64,000 bases of DNA from JACVRW01 sp963751105 (GTDB taxonomy: Bacteria; Actinomycetota; Thermoleophilia; Solirubrobacterales; Thermoleophilaceae): assembly GCA_963751105.1 (NCBI GenBank), contig CAVVTG010000001.1, positions 186,001 to 250,000 of the forward strand, in the 5' to 3' direction. Under the pieces are notes generated by a model that was given only the letters and a program-made list of their open reading frames with translations, searched no databases and was not told where the DNA came from. The stretch's first letter is position 1. The number at the start of each line of letters is the position of its first letter. The position numbers and the translations under genes are program-made. Below, in pieces: positions 16,599 through 25,588 of the stretch.

Positions 16599-18689
16599 AT
16601 GAGCATGGAAGCGACCACAGCAGAGACGCAGATACCGGACCTCGACGCTCCCGAGCTTTTGGTGAACCGGGAGCTGTCCTGGCTGCAGTTCAACGAGCGA
16701 GTGCTCGAGCTGGCCGAGGACGAGGACGTGCCGCTTCTCGAGCGGGTCAAGTTCACGGCCATCTACTCGTCCAATCTCGACGAGTTCGTGATGGTCCGCG
16801 TGGCCGGCCTGCACGACCAAGTCGACGCCGGCATCGACGCGCGGGGACCGGACGGGCTCTCCCCGGGCGAGACCCTCGAGCACATTGGCGAGCGCACGGG
16901 GGACCTCGGTGCCCGCCAGTCGCGCGTATGGGACGAGCAGCTGTGCCCGGCGCTCGCCGAGCACGGAATCCGCGTGATCGATCCCGACCAGTGCAGCGCC
17001 ACAGAGCTCAAGGAGGTCGACCGCGTCTTCTCCGAGCAGATCTTCCCGGTGCTCACCCCGCTGGCGGTGGGGCCCGGACGGCCGTTCCCCTACATCTCCA
17101 ACCTGTCCCTGTCGCTGGCGGTGTGGCTGCGCGACCCGGTGTCGAAGAGCGAGACCTTCGCCCGGGTGAAGGTGCCCAAGGAGGTGCTGCCGCGCTTCGT
17201 GCCGATCGGGGCCGAGACCTTCGTCCCGCTCGAGGGCATCATCGCGCGCCACCTCGAAGACCTGTTCCCGGGGATGGAGATCCTGCGCCACGACTACTTC
17301 CGGGTCACGCGCGACGGGGACTTCACCGTCTCCGACGAGGCCGACGATCTCCTTCGCGCCGTGGAGGACGAGCTGCGGCGCCGGCGCTTCGGCGAGGTGG
17401 TGCGCCTCGAGGTGTCGAGCTCGATGGACCCGGACATGCGTGACTACCTCGTCGAGCAACTCGCCATCCACGAGTCCCAGGTGATCGACGTGGACGGGCT
17501 GCTCGACATGGAGGACCTGTGGGCGGTCTACGGGGTCGACGGCCACCGGGACCTGCGCGACGCCCCTTGGACTCCGGTCAACCAGGCGGCCCTCGCCGAT
17601 CCCGAGCACGGGCACGTCGACGTGCTCGCGGCAATGCGCCACCAGGACATCCTGGTCCACCATCCCTACGACTCGTTCGCCGGCAGCGTCGAGCGCTTCA
17701 TCCAGCAGGCGGTGCGCGACCCCGACGTGCTGGCCATCAAGATGACCGTGTACCGGACCTCCGACGACTCGGCGCTCATTCCCGCGCTGATCGAGGCCGC
17801 CGAGAGCGGCAAGCAGGCGGTCTGTCTCGTGGAACTGAAGGCCCGTTTCGACGAACGGCGCAACATCGGCTGGTCGCGCTCACTGGAGGAGGCCGGCGCT
17901 CACGTGGTCCACGGCCTGCCCGGCCTGAAGACTCACGCCAAGGCGCTCCTGGTGGTGCGTCGCGAGGGCTCGGGAGTACGCCACTACGTGCATATCGGCA
18001 CCGGCAACTACCACGCCAAGACGGCGCGCCTGTACGAGGACTTCGGTCTGTTCACCACCGACCGCGAGATCGGCCAGGACGTGGCCGAGCTGTTCAACTC
18101 GCTCACCGGCGCGGCGCGCTCACCCGAGTACCGCCAGGCCATCGTGGCCCCCGACCACATGCGCAAGTGGTTTCTGCGCGAGGTGGAGCGAACGGTGGAG
18201 GCCCACCAGAACGGGCTCGACGCCCGGATCGTGCTCAAGATGAACTCGCTGGTCGACCCGCGCTGCATCCGCGCCCTGTACGCCGCCTCGCAGGCCGGCG
18301 TCCGGGTGGACGTGAACGTGCGCGGCATCTGCTGCCTGCGCGCGGGCGTGCCGGGGGTGTCCGACAACATCACCGTCGTCTCGGTCGTTGGGCGCTTCCT
18401 CGAGCACACCCGCGTGTACGGCTTCCGGCGCGGCGACGAGCGCCGCTACTGGATGGGCTCGGCCGACATCATGCCGCGCAACCTCGACACCCGCGTCGAG
18501 CTCCTCACCCCCGTGAACTCCGAGCCGCTCAAGGCCGAGATCGAGGACACGCTCAAGCGCAGCTTCGCCGACGACACCTTCGCCTGGGAGCTGCGCCCCG
18601 ACGAGTCGTGGGAGCGGCGGCGGGGCGGCACGCGCTCAGTGCAGCGTGAGCTGATGGAGCGGGCGCTCGAGCGCAGCGTGGTCGACTAG
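16599..18689 (+). CDS. ppk1: Polyphosphate kinase 1
   Basis: 696 residues from ATG 16599 (a second ATG two codons later is possible). The N domain opens with NRELSWLQFNERVLELA and SNLDEFVMVRVAGL. The phospholipase-D-like catalytic domains carry HIGTGNYHAKTARLYEDFG, with the autophosphorylated His, and SADIMPRNLDTRVE. It makes polyphosphate reversibly from ATP. It is divergent from sixA with only 29 bp between starts and lies downstream of the pst-phoU-ppx block. The stop overlaps the convergent GH3 gene in CTAG. Confidence 0.96.
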   Translation: MSMEATTAETQIPDLDAPELLVNRELSWLQFNERVLELAEDEDVPLLERVKFTAIYSSNLDEFVMVRVAGLHDQVDAGIDARGPDGLSPGETLEHIGERTGDLGARQSRVWDEQLCPALAEHGIRVIDPDQCSATELKEVDRVFSEQIFPVLTPLAVGPGRPFPYISNLSLSLAVWLRDPVSKSETFARVKVPKEVLPRFVPIGAETFVPLEGIIARHLEDLFPGMEILRHDYFRVTRDGDFTVSDEADDLLRAVEDELRRRRFGEVVRLEVSSSMDPDMRDYLVEQLAIHESQVIDVDGLLDMEDLWAVYGVDGHRDLRDAPWTPVNQAALADPEHGHVDVLAAMRHQDILVHHPYDSFAGSVERFIQQAVRDPDVLAIKMTVYRTSDDSALIPALIEAAESGKQAVCLVELKARFDERRNIGWSRSLEEAGAHVVHGLPGLKTHAKALLVVRREGSGVRHYVHIGTGNYHAKTARLYEDFGLFTTDREIGQDVAELFNSLTGAARSPEYRQAIVAPDHMRKWFLREVERTVEAHQNGLDARIVLKMNSLVDPRCIRALYAASQAGVRVDVNVRGICCLRAGVPGVSDNITVVSVVGRFLEHTRVYGFRRGDERRYWMGSADIMPRNLDTRVELLTPVNSEPLKAEIEDTLKRSFADDTFAWELRPDESWERRRGGTRSVQRELMERALERSVVD

Positions 18690-19726
18690 CCGAGAGCCCG
18701 CTTCAGCGCAAGGACCCGCGCCGCGCTCTCCCTGACCCGCTCGTGGAAGGCCGGATCGCGTCTCGCCTCGGCCAGCAGGCGGGGGAACACGTCGTTCCAG
18801 CTGGCCGAGCCGGTCATGAGGATGAGGTCCACTCCGGCTCGCAGCGAGCGCTCGGCCGCGGTGGGCACATCCGAGCGATCGAGCACCGCCTGGGCTTCGA
18901 GGCTATCCGTGATCACCACGCCCTCGAAGCCCAGCTCCTCCCGCAGCAGACCGGTGACGATTGCCTCGGACTGGGACGCGATCGCGCCGCCGTCCACGGC
19001 GGGGTAGAGCGCGTGCGAGACCATCACGAGCGGGGCGTCCGCTTCGATGGCGGAGCGATAGGGGATCAGATCCTGGTCGAGCTCGCCGGGTACGCCGGCC
19101 GAGGCGTCGTCGGTGTTGACGGCCGAGCCGCCCAACCCCGGGAAGTGCTTGGGGGTGGCCGCCACCCCGGCGTCGCGCAGTCCGCGCACGGCCGCTGCGG
19201 TGCTCGCCGCCACCGCCTCGGCGTCGCCTGTGAACGCGCGCGAGGACATGACCGAGCCCGGCCGGGCAACGTCGGCCACCGGCGCGAGGTTCACGTTGAC
19301 GCCGGCGTCGCGCAGTTGACGGCCGGCCGCCCGGGACGCCCGGCGCACGTCCTCGGCCGTTCCCTGCAGCGGCTGGCTGACCGGCGGGCCGGCGAAGCCG
19401 AGGGTCCGGATGTCGCCGCCCTCCTGGTCGGCCATGACGAGCGCGCGGCCCTTGGCCGGGCGCTGCAGGGCGCGGGTGAGCTCGCGCCAGTGCCGGGCGT
19501 CGCCGCCGTTGCGGCCGAACAGGATCACCCCCGCGGTCTCGCCCGCCGCCAGCCGGCGCCGGATGTAGTCCGGCATCTCCGGCTCGTCGAAGCTCGAGAC
19601 CAGGAGGAGGCCGACCTGGCGACGGAGGCTGAGGCCGGGCGGCCTTTCTCTCTGCGGTGATTCCGCGCGGGATTGGACGCCGGCGTCGTCGCCTCCACCT
19701 GCACCAGCGCCCACCGCCACGCCCAC
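18686..19726 (-). CDS. Glycoside hydrolase family 3 protein (beta-N-acetylhexosaminidase-like)
   Basis: 346 residues if read from GTG 19726. The GH3 core is clear: GVILFGRNGG, MADQEGGDIRTL, VNVNLAPVADV, KHFPGLGG (substrate-binding Lys-His) and VITDSLEAQAV with the Asp nucleophile. NagZ-type enzymes release N-acetylhexosamine from peptidoglycan fragments. The start is odd. The same frame continues upstream for about 20 codons encoding a perfect export signal (RRR, then a long Ala/Leu core), but without ATG, GTG or TTG. A CTG at 19786 overlaps the stop of the upstream gene as CTGA and may be the true start. Confidence 0.85.
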   Translation of the reverse strand: MGVAVGAGAGGGDDAGVQSRAESPQRERPPGLSLRRQVGLLLVSSFDEPEMPDYIRRRLAAGETAGVILFGRNGGDARHWRELTRALQRPAKGRALVMADQEGGDIRTLGFAGPPVSQPLQGTAEDVRRASRAAGRQLRDAGVNVNLAPVADVARPGSVMSSRAFTGDAEAVAASTAAAVRGLRDAGVAATPKHFPGLGGSAVNTDDASAGVPGELDQDLIPYRSAIEADAPLVMVSHALYPAVDGGAIASQSEAIVTGLLREELGFEGVVITDSLEAQAVLDRSDVPTAAERSLRAGVDLILMTGSASWNDVFPRLLAEARRDPAFHERVRESAARVLALKRALG

Positions 19727-19782
19727 GATCAGGGCCAGCGCCGCCGCCGCTGCAAGGGCTGCGAGCCGCCGGCGTGGCGCGG

Positions 19783-20898
19783 TCAGGCCGTCGAACCCTC
19801 CTCGGCTATGCCCGCCTGGGCCACGCCGTCGGTGAGCTCGGCGAGCCCGAAGCCGTCCACGGGGCCGAGCGCGCCCGTGCCCTTCACGGCGCCAGCCGCC
19901 GCCTGTTCCGCTCCCCAGGCCAGTATGCGGCCGGTGAAGGTGTAGCCGTCCACGCCCGTGAGGTGCACCTCGCTCACCGGGTTGGCGGACTCGTCGTAGG
20001 CGATGGCCACGATGTGGGACCCGGACTTGGCCCGGGTGCTCTCGTCGGGACCGCCCGTGGAGCCCTTGACCAGCTTCTCGCCCGCCGCCTTCCAGAGATC
20101 CTCCACGCCGGGGATCTTCATGGCGAGGCTCATCCCGCCCGACGCCAGTTGCATCGCCTTCGACGCGGGGCCGAACCAGCCGAGGTAGGCGTTGACCTCC
20201 TTCAGCTGGGGAGCGAAGCGCGGGAGGGCGTAGTGCTCGGAGCTGCCCACCGACACCGCGGGCAGCTGGCGGGCGCCGACCGGGAAGGTGCGCATGCTCT
20301 GCGCGCCCCGCTCGGGTTGCACCCGGCCGTCCAGGAAGTGAAACGACGGCGCCGCGATCACGCCCACGAGCGACGCCTTGGTGCCGCCGCTCATCGAGCT
20401 CGTGTCCGCGCTGCCGGTGAGGAAGTAGCCGACGTCCAGCCTGACCGCCGCCTCGCCCGCGCGGTCGAGGGCCAGCCCGCCGGCGAGATTGCCGGGAACC
20501 CAGTCATAGCCGAAGGCCGTGAACATCGCGCTGCCTGTCTCCTCTGCCGGCGCGTCGTAGCGGTCGAACACGTCACGGATGAACGGCGGCTCGCCGGTGC
20601 AGTCGAGGTAGTGGGCCCCGGACGTGGACGCGGCGGCCGCGGCCGTGGCCCCCCAGCGCACGAAGGGCCCGACGGTGCTGACCAGCACGTCGCCCTCCTC
20701 GACCAGCGAGGTCACGGTCGGCGGATCGGACACGTCGGCCACGGCGGTCTCGAGCCCCCCGAGCTCCCCGGCCAGCGCCTCGAGCTTGGAGCGGCTGCGG
20801 GCCGCCAGCACCGGCTCGAGCCCACGCTCCGACATGGCCTCGGCGGCCAGGCGCCCGGTGTAGCCCGTGGCGCCGAACAGGACGATGCGGCCGGCCAC
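19783..20898 (-). CDS. Saccharopine dehydrogenase-like / trans-acting enoyl reductase family protein
   Basis: 371 residues from GTG 20898. The Rossmann loop GATGYTGRLAAEAM is at the very N-terminus, followed by AARSRSKLEAL for the NADP ribose. Later, VSTVGPFVRWG, YLDCTGEPPFIRDVF and FGYDWVPGNL are typical of the saccharopine dehydrogenase-like fold and of mycobacterial trans-acting enoyl reductases. It may reduce a lipid or polyketide intermediate, but no PKS is nearby. It starts one base after the corrected stop of the cNMP-binding gene, so the two form an operon, possibly with the GH3 gene behind. Confidence 0.78.
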   Translation of the reverse strand: MAGRIVLFGATGYTGRLAAEAMSERGLEPVLAARSRSKLEALAGELGGLETAVADVSDPPTVTSLVEEGDVLVSTVGPFVRWGATAAAAASTSGAHYLDCTGEPPFIRDVFDRYDAPAEETGSAMFTAFGYDWVPGNLAGGLALDRAGEAAVRLDVGYFLTGSADTSSMSGGTKASLVGVIAAPSFHFLDGRVQPERGAQSMRTFPVGARQLPAVSVGSSEHYALPRFAPQLKEVNAYLGWFGPASKAMQLASGGMSLAMKIPGVEDLWKAAGEKLVKGSTGGPDESTRAKSGSHIVAIAYDESANPVSEVHLTGVDGYTFTGRILAWGAEQAAAGAVKGTGALGPVDGFGLAELTDGVAQAGIAEEGSTA

Positions 20899-20899
20899 G

Positions 20900-21335
20900 C
20901 TATTCGGCCGCTGGCCGGCGCGCCTCGAGCACGGCCCGCACCCGCTCGATCGCCTCGCGGAGACTTTCGCTCCAGCCGCTTGAGGTCCCAGCCGGTGAGC
21001 GTGATCACGCGCATGGAGGTCTTGGCGGTGACGGTGGCGTTGCGCAGCGTCTTCTCCAGCAGCCCCATCTCCCCGAAGAAGTCGCCCGGGCCGAGATCGG
21101 CCACATGCTCCCCGTTTCGGGTGACCTCGGCCTCACCCTCCTCGATGGCCATGAACTCGTAGGAGAAGTCGCCCTCGCGGACCAGCTCCCGGCCGGCCTC
21201 GACCGTGACGTCCTGCGCGAACGTGGCGAGCCGGGTGAGCTCTTCCTCCGGGACATCATCGAACAGGGGGATCGACTTCAGCCTGGTTGAGTCCAACGGA
21301 GCCTCCTGGGTCTCGGTCGCGGCGACTCTACCCAA
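20900..21335 (-). pseudogene. Cyclic-nucleotide-binding (Crp-like cNMP) domain protein, frameshifted near its C-terminus
   Basis: Start at 21335. The cNMP barrel is intact: RLKSIPLFDDVPEEELTRLA, REGDFSYEFMAIEEGEAEV, and GPGDFFGEMGLLEKTLRNATV, the phosphate-binding cassette region with Arg changed in its context. After TLTGWDLKRL the frame is lost at about 20972. Deleting one base restores SESLREAIERVRAVLEARR and a TAG at 20900, one base before the next gene's GTG. That fit strongly suggests a one-base insertion error in the sequence. There is no DNA-binding domain; corrected length is about 144 residues. Role: probably a small nucleotide sensor. Confidence 0.75.
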
Positions 21336-21374
21336 CTGATCGGGTAGGGGTGTCCGTAACGTAAGGAAAGGGGC

Positions 21375-21749
21375 ATGGCGTTACAGCGCAATCTCATCTA
21401 CGCCTTCGCCGCCGGGCGAATCGCCTTCGGCGCCGCCCTCTTGGCGGCGCCCGAGCGCGTGGGCACGAGCTGGCTCGGCAAGCCGGCCGAGCACCCCGCC
21501 ACGCACATCGCGCTGCGCGGTCTGGGAGGGCGCGACATTGCGCTGGCGGCCGGCGCCGCACTCGCCACCGCGCGGGGTTCCGGCGCGCGCCCCTGGCTCG
21601 CGCTCACCGTCGCGTCCGACCTGCTGGACATCGCGGCCACGCTGGCCGCCGGTGACAGCGTGCCCGACCGGGCCCGCAAGGGCACCGTCGCCCTGGCAGG
21701 GGGCACGGCCGTGCTGGGCGCGACCCTCACCGCACTGGTGGACGAATGA
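21375..21749 (+). CDS. Small membrane protein (DUF4267-like)
   Basis: 124 residues with three or four hydrophobic Ala-rich segments and a conserved-looking GLGGRDIALAAGA motif between helices. It resembles small uncharacterised membrane proteins of the DUF4267 kind; the assignment is tentative. Its stop overlaps the next start as ATGA, making it the first gene of the lipid-modification operon up to 24917. It may assist the membrane-lipid chemistry of that operon. Confidence 0.6.
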   Translation: MALQRNLIYAFAAGRIAFGAALLAAPERVGTSWLGKPAEHPATHIALRGLGGRDIALAAGAALATARGSGARPWLALTVASDLLDIAATLAAGDSVPDRARKGTVALAGGTAVLGATLTALVDE

Positions 21750-22990
21750 AGATCGCCATTGTCGGGGCCGGGATCTCCGGTCTCGTGTGTGCCCACCTGC
21801 TCCACGACGAGCACGACGTGACGGTGTTCGAGGCCAACGACTACCCGGGCGGCCACACCAACACCGTGCGGGTGGACACCGCGCACGAGACCCACTGGGT
21901 GGACACCGGCTTCATCGTCCTCAACGACCGGACCTACCCCAAGTTCGAGCGGCTGCTCGCCGGGATGGGCGTGGCCACTCAGCCCTCGAACATGAGCTTC
22001 TCGGTCAGCGACGGCAATGACTTCGAGTACAACGGCTCGTCGGCCAACGGCCTGTTCGCGCAGCGCTCCAACCTCGCGCGCCCGTCCTTTCACCGGATGA
22101 TCCTCGACCTCATGCGATTCAACCGGAAGGCACGCTCGCTGGTGGGCCTCAACGGGTCGGGGCCGTCGCTGGGCGAGTTCCTGGACGAGGGTGGCTACTC
22201 GCCTCAATTCATCAAGGGGCTGATCGTGCCCCAGGCCTCGGCGGTGTGGTCGGCCGATCCGCGCCGTATGTGGGAGTTCCCGGCGAGCATGCTCGCCGAC
22301 TTCTTCGCGAACCACGGCATGTTCGGCTTCGCCGACCGCCCGGCCTGGCTCACGGTCCAGGGAGGCTCGGCCCGCTACGTGGAGGCGATCGCGCGTCCGC
22401 TCGGCGAGCGGCTCCTGCTCTCAACGCCCGTACGGCGCATAGAGCGCTTCGACGACCACGTGGAGGTCACGCCCGCCGGAGGCGAGGCCCAGCGCTTCGA
22501 CGAGGTGGTGCTGGCCGTGCACTCCGACCAGGCGCTGCGCATGCTGGCCGACCCGAGCGCCGCCGAGGCCGAGGTGCTCGGAGCGATCCCCTATCAGGCC
22601 AACGACACGGTGCTGCACACCGACCAGAGCCTGCTGCCACGACGCCGCCGCGCTTGGGCCAGCTGGAACTTCCACCTCCAGGACCAGCCGGCCGACCGGA
22701 CCACCGTCACCTACCACATGAACCGCCTGCAGTCCCTGCGCGCCGACCGCGAGTTCTGCGTCACGCTCAACCGCACCGAGGCCATCGATCCGGACAGCGT
22801 GATCCGGACGCTGCGCTACGACCACCCGGTCTATACACCCGCCGGGCTGGCGGCCCAGCGGCGCTGGCGGGAGGTGAGCGGCGTGCGCCGCACCCACTAC
22901 TGCGGTGCCTACTGGGGCTACGGCTTCCACGAGGACGGAGTGGTCTCGGGCCTGAAGGTGTGCAGCCGCTTCGGAAAGGCCCTGGCGTGA
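21746..22990 (+). CDS. FAD/NAD(P)-dependent oxidoreductase, COG2907 amine-oxidase-like
   Basis: 414 residues. Dinucleotide-binding start IVGAGISGLVCAHLL, then FEANDYPGGHTNTV, a typical FAD motif, and WVDTGFIVLNDRTYPKF, the COG2907 signature. The C-terminal CGAYWGYGFHEDGVVSGLK closes the FAD site. COG2907 proteins are found with DUF1365 and CFA-like methyltransferases in many bacteria; all three are here in overlapping order. In alphaproteobacteria such sets modify unsaturated membrane lipids, some under singlet-oxygen stress. A role in fatty-acyl chain oxidation or methylation is inferred. Confidence 0.85.
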   Translation: MKIAIVGAGISGLVCAHLLHDEHDVTVFEANDYPGGHTNTVRVDTAHETHWVDTGFIVLNDRTYPKFERLLAGMGVATQPSNMSFSVSDGNDFEYNGSSANGLFAQRSNLARPSFHRMILDLMRFNRKARSLVGLNGSGPSLGEFLDEGGYSPQFIKGLIVPQASAVWSADPRRMWEFPASMLADFFANHGMFGFADRPAWLTVQGGSARYVEAIARPLGERLLLSTPVRRIERFDDHVEVTPAGGEAQRFDEVVLAVHSDQALRMLADPSAAEAEVLGAIPYQANDTVLHTDQSLLPRRRRAWASWNFHLQDQPADRTTVTYHMNRLQSLRADREFCVTLNRTEAIDPDSVIRTLRYDHPVYTPAGLAAQRRWREVSGVRRTHYCGAYWGYGFHEDGVVSGLKVCSRFGKALA

Positions 22991-23643
22991 GTGCCTCCGC
23001 CCTGTACGAGGGCTGGGTCCGTCACCGGCGCATGGAGCCGGTGGAGCACGAGTTTCGCTACCGCCTGTTCATGGCCTACCTCGACCTGGACGAGCTGCCC
23101 GAGCTGCTCGACCGGGTGCCGCTGTGGTCGGCCCGGCGCCCGGCGCCGGCATGGTTTCGCCGGCGCGACTACCTCGACCTCGACCACGACGGCCCGGTCC
23201 GCCTGCTCACGCACGTGCGGACCTTCGGGCACCTGTTCAACCCGGTCAGCCTCTACTACTGCTTCGACCCCGCCGGCGAGCAGGTCGAGAAGGTGGTGGC
23301 CGAGGTGACCAACACCCCCTGGGGCGAGAAGCACGCCTACGAGCTCGACGGGCTCGAGGCGCGCATCGACAAGGAGTTCCACGTCTCGCCCTTCCTCGGC
23401 ATGGGCTCCGAGTACCACGTGCGGCTGACGACGCCGGCCGAGCAGCTGCGGGTGCACATGGAGAGCCGGCGCGAGGGCCGGGTCGACTTCGACGCCACGC
23501 TCGCGCTGCAGCGGCGCGAGCTCTCGGCGCTTCCGCTGCTGCGCTACCCGTTCATGACCCTGCGCATGCTCGCGGGCATCTACGGCCAGGCGGTTCGGCT
23601 CAAGCTCAAGGGCGCGCCCTACCACCCCCATCCCGCGCGATGA
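22987..23643 (+). CDS. DUF1365 family protein
   Basis: 218 residues from GTG 22987 (GTGA overlap). Family motifs: ALYEGWVRHRRMEPVEHEFRYR split over the N-terminus, LFMAYLDLDEL, then LLTHVRTFGHLFNPVSLYYC, and a VAEVTNTPWGEKHAY block. COG3496/DUF1365 proteins occur next to cyclopropane synthases and COG2907 oxidoreductases, as here. The reaction is not established; a role in acyl-chain modification is assumed from context. Its stop overlaps the cfa start. Confidence 0.88.
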   Translation: MSASALYEGWVRHRRMEPVEHEFRYRLFMAYLDLDELPELLDRVPLWSARRPAPAWFRRRDYLDLDHDGPVRLLTHVRTFGHLFNPVSLYYCFDPAGEQVEKVVAEVTNTPWGEKHAYELDGLEARIDKEFHVSPFLGMGSEYHVRLTTPAEQLRVHMESRREGRVDFDATLALQRRELSALPLLRYPFMTLRMLAGIYGQAVRLKLKGAPYHPHPAR

Positions 23644-24917
23644 TCGCCCGCGCCGCAATGTCCGCGGTCCTGCGCCGTACCGGTGGCGGACGCCTGGAGA
23701 TCGTCGACGAGTCCGACGGCGGGCGCCGCCACGTGTTCGGCCCGGAGCGTGCTCCGCTGCAGGCCACCATCGTGGTGCACGACGCCTCCTTCTGGAGAGG
23801 CTTCACCCGTGGCAGCCTCGGCCTGGCCGAGACCTACGCCGACGGCGCCTGGGACTGCGACGACCTGGTCACCCTGGTCCGCATCGGCGCGCGCGACATG
23901 CCGCGGGTCGACCGCCTGCGCGCGCCCTTCGCTCCGCTGACCGCCCTCCTGTCGCGCGTGCCCCGCAACACCCGCTCCGCCGCGCGGCGCCACATCTCGG
24001 CCCACTACGACCTGGGCAACGACATGTTCGAGCTGTTCCTCGACGAGACGATGAGCTACTCCTGCGCCTACTGGGACGAAGGGGTCACCACGCACGAGGA
24101 GGCCCAGGTCCAGAAGATCGACCGGATCTGCCGGAAGCTCGAGCTCACGCCCGACGATCACCTGCTCGAGATCGGCACCGGCTGGGGGTCGCTCGCGATG
24201 CACGCGGCGGGTGAGTACGGCTGCCGGGTCACGACCACCACCATCTCGTCCGAACAGCGGGCTCTGGCCATGGAGCGAATCCGCTCCGGGGGCCTCGAGC
24301 GCCGCGTCGAGGTGCTCGAGTGCGACTACCGCGACCTGAGTGGGACCTACGACAAGGTCGTTTCGGTGGAGATGATCGAGGCCGTGGGCTGGCAGTACTT
24401 CGAGCGGTTCTTTCGCCGTTGCTCGGAGCTGCTCGAGCCCGACGGGCTGATGCTGCTCCAGGCGATCACCGTCGACGACCGTGCCTACGAGGTCGAGAAA
24501 GCCTCGCGCTCGTTCATCAGGCAGCTGATCTTCCCCTCGGGCTGCCTGCCCTCGCTCGAGGTGATCTCGCGCTGCACGGCCCGGGCCACCGACATGCGCA
24601 TGGTCGACCTAGAGGACATCACCGCGAGCTACCCGCCCACGCTGGTCCGCTGGCGGGAGAACTTCGCTCGCGCCGCCGAGCGCGCGGAGGAGCTCGGCTA
24701 CGACCGGCGCTTCCGGCGGCTCTGGGACCTCTACCTGGCCTACTCCGAGGGCGGCTTTCGCGAACGGCGCATCGGCGACGTCCAGCTCCTGCTGGCCAAG
24801 CCGGGCTACCGGGGGTCGCGGCTGAAGATGCGGCCCGAGAGCACGTCCAGCAGCACCCCGGGCCCGCGCGAGGCCAGCTTGGCCAGCGCGAGCGTCCCGC
24901 CGGGCCCCAGCACGTGA
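23640..24917 (+). CDS. cfa: Cyclopropane-fatty-acyl-phospholipid synthase family methyltransferase
   Basis: 425 residues from ATG 23640. ISAHYDLGNDMFELFLD and MSYSCAYWD are CFA signatures. The SAM-binding site is LLEIGTGWGSLAMHAA, followed by SVEMIEAVG with the catalytic Glu region. The C-terminal YSEGGFRERRIGDVQLLLAKPG is the usual family end. It transfers a methyl(ene) group from SAM to double bonds of membrane acyl chains. A further 30 or so residues run into the convergent SDR gene (112-nt overlap). That tail has no family similarity, so a premature stop may be missing through an indel. Last gene of the operon starting at 21375. Confidence 0.9.
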   Translation: MIARAAMSAVLRRTGGGRLEIVDESDGGRRHVFGPERAPLQATIVVHDASFWRGFTRGSLGLAETYADGAWDCDDLVTLVRIGARDMPRVDRLRAPFAPLTALLSRVPRNTRSAARRHISAHYDLGNDMFELFLDETMSYSCAYWDEGVTTHEEAQVQKIDRICRKLELTPDDHLLEIGTGWGSLAMHAAGEYGCRVTTTTISSEQRALAMERIRSGGLERRVEVLECDYRDLSGTYDKVVSVEMIEAVGWQYFERFFRRCSELLEPDGLMLLQAITVDDRAYEVEKASRSFIRQLIFPSGCLPSLEVISRCTARATDMRMVDLEDITASYPPTLVRWRENFARAAERAEELGYDRRFRRLWDLYLAYSEGGFRERRIGDVQLLLAKPGYRGSRLKMRPESTSSSTPGPREASLASASVPPGPST

Positions 24918-25588
24918 TCGTCGTTCTCGATCGCCCCGACGACCTTGCGAGCCCATTCTTCGGGCTCCTGCTCGGTCCAGCCGGTCGTGTCCATGTGGCC
25001 GCCGTAGGCCTTCTTGGTGGCGTCGAGCATGTCCGTCTTGATGCCGGGCGTGACGAGATGGAGCACGTCGACTCCGGTGCCCTTGAGCTCGCGCCGCAGC
25101 GACTCGCTGAACGCCACCACCCCGGTCTTGCCGGCGGCGTAGGTGGACGCGGCCGGGAACCAGGCGTAGCCGCTGATGCTCGCGTTGTTGACGATCTTGC
25201 CGCGGCCCCGCTTGATCATCCCGGGCAGCAGCAGCCGGGTGAGGTGCACCACGGCCACGAGGTTGACCTGGAACATCGCGTAGATGTCGTCGACCTCCTG
25301 CTCTTCGAGCAACCCGCCGGTGAGCAGGCCGGCGTTGTTCACGAGCAGGTCCACGGCGGGCACCTCGGCCGCACCCGCGGCGATCGCCTCCTTGCTGGAC
25401 AGGTCGAGGGCCACCGGGCGAATCTCCTTGGCCCCGCCGGGGCCGGGGTCGAGCGGCTCGAACTTGTCCGGATCGCGCATCCCGCAGAGCACCAGGTCGA
25501 GCCTTCGACGGGCGAGCTCCTCGCTGATCGCGCGGCCGATGCCGCGGTTCGAGCCGGTGACGAGTGCTGTTTTTCCGGTGAGGTCCAT
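24806..25588 (-). CDS. Short-chain dehydrogenase/reductase
   Basis: 260 residues. Classical SDR: TGSNRGIGRAIS (cofactor Gly motif), LLVNNAGLLTGG (NNAG), catalytic Ser in NNASISG, and YAAGKTGVVAFSES carrying the Tyr-x-x-x-Lys pair. The C-terminus is extended and rather polar. NAD(P)-dependent; the substrate is unknown. It is divergent from the alpha/beta-hydrolase gene: the two start codons overlap inside CCATGG. Its 3' end overlaps that of cfa. Confidence 0.88.
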   Translation of the reverse strand: MDLTGKTALVTGSNRGIGRAISEELARRRLDLVLCGMRDPDKFEPLDPGPGGAKEIRPVALDLSSKEAIAAGAAEVPAVDLLVNNAGLLTGGLLEEQEVDDIYAMFQVNLVAVVHLTRLLLPGMIKRGRGKIVNNASISGYAWFPAASTYAAGKTGVVAFSESLRRELKGTGVDVLHLVTPGIKTDMLDATKKAYGGHMDTTGWTEQEPEEWARKVVGAIENDDHVLGPGGTLALAKLASRGPGVLLDVLSGRIFSRDPR

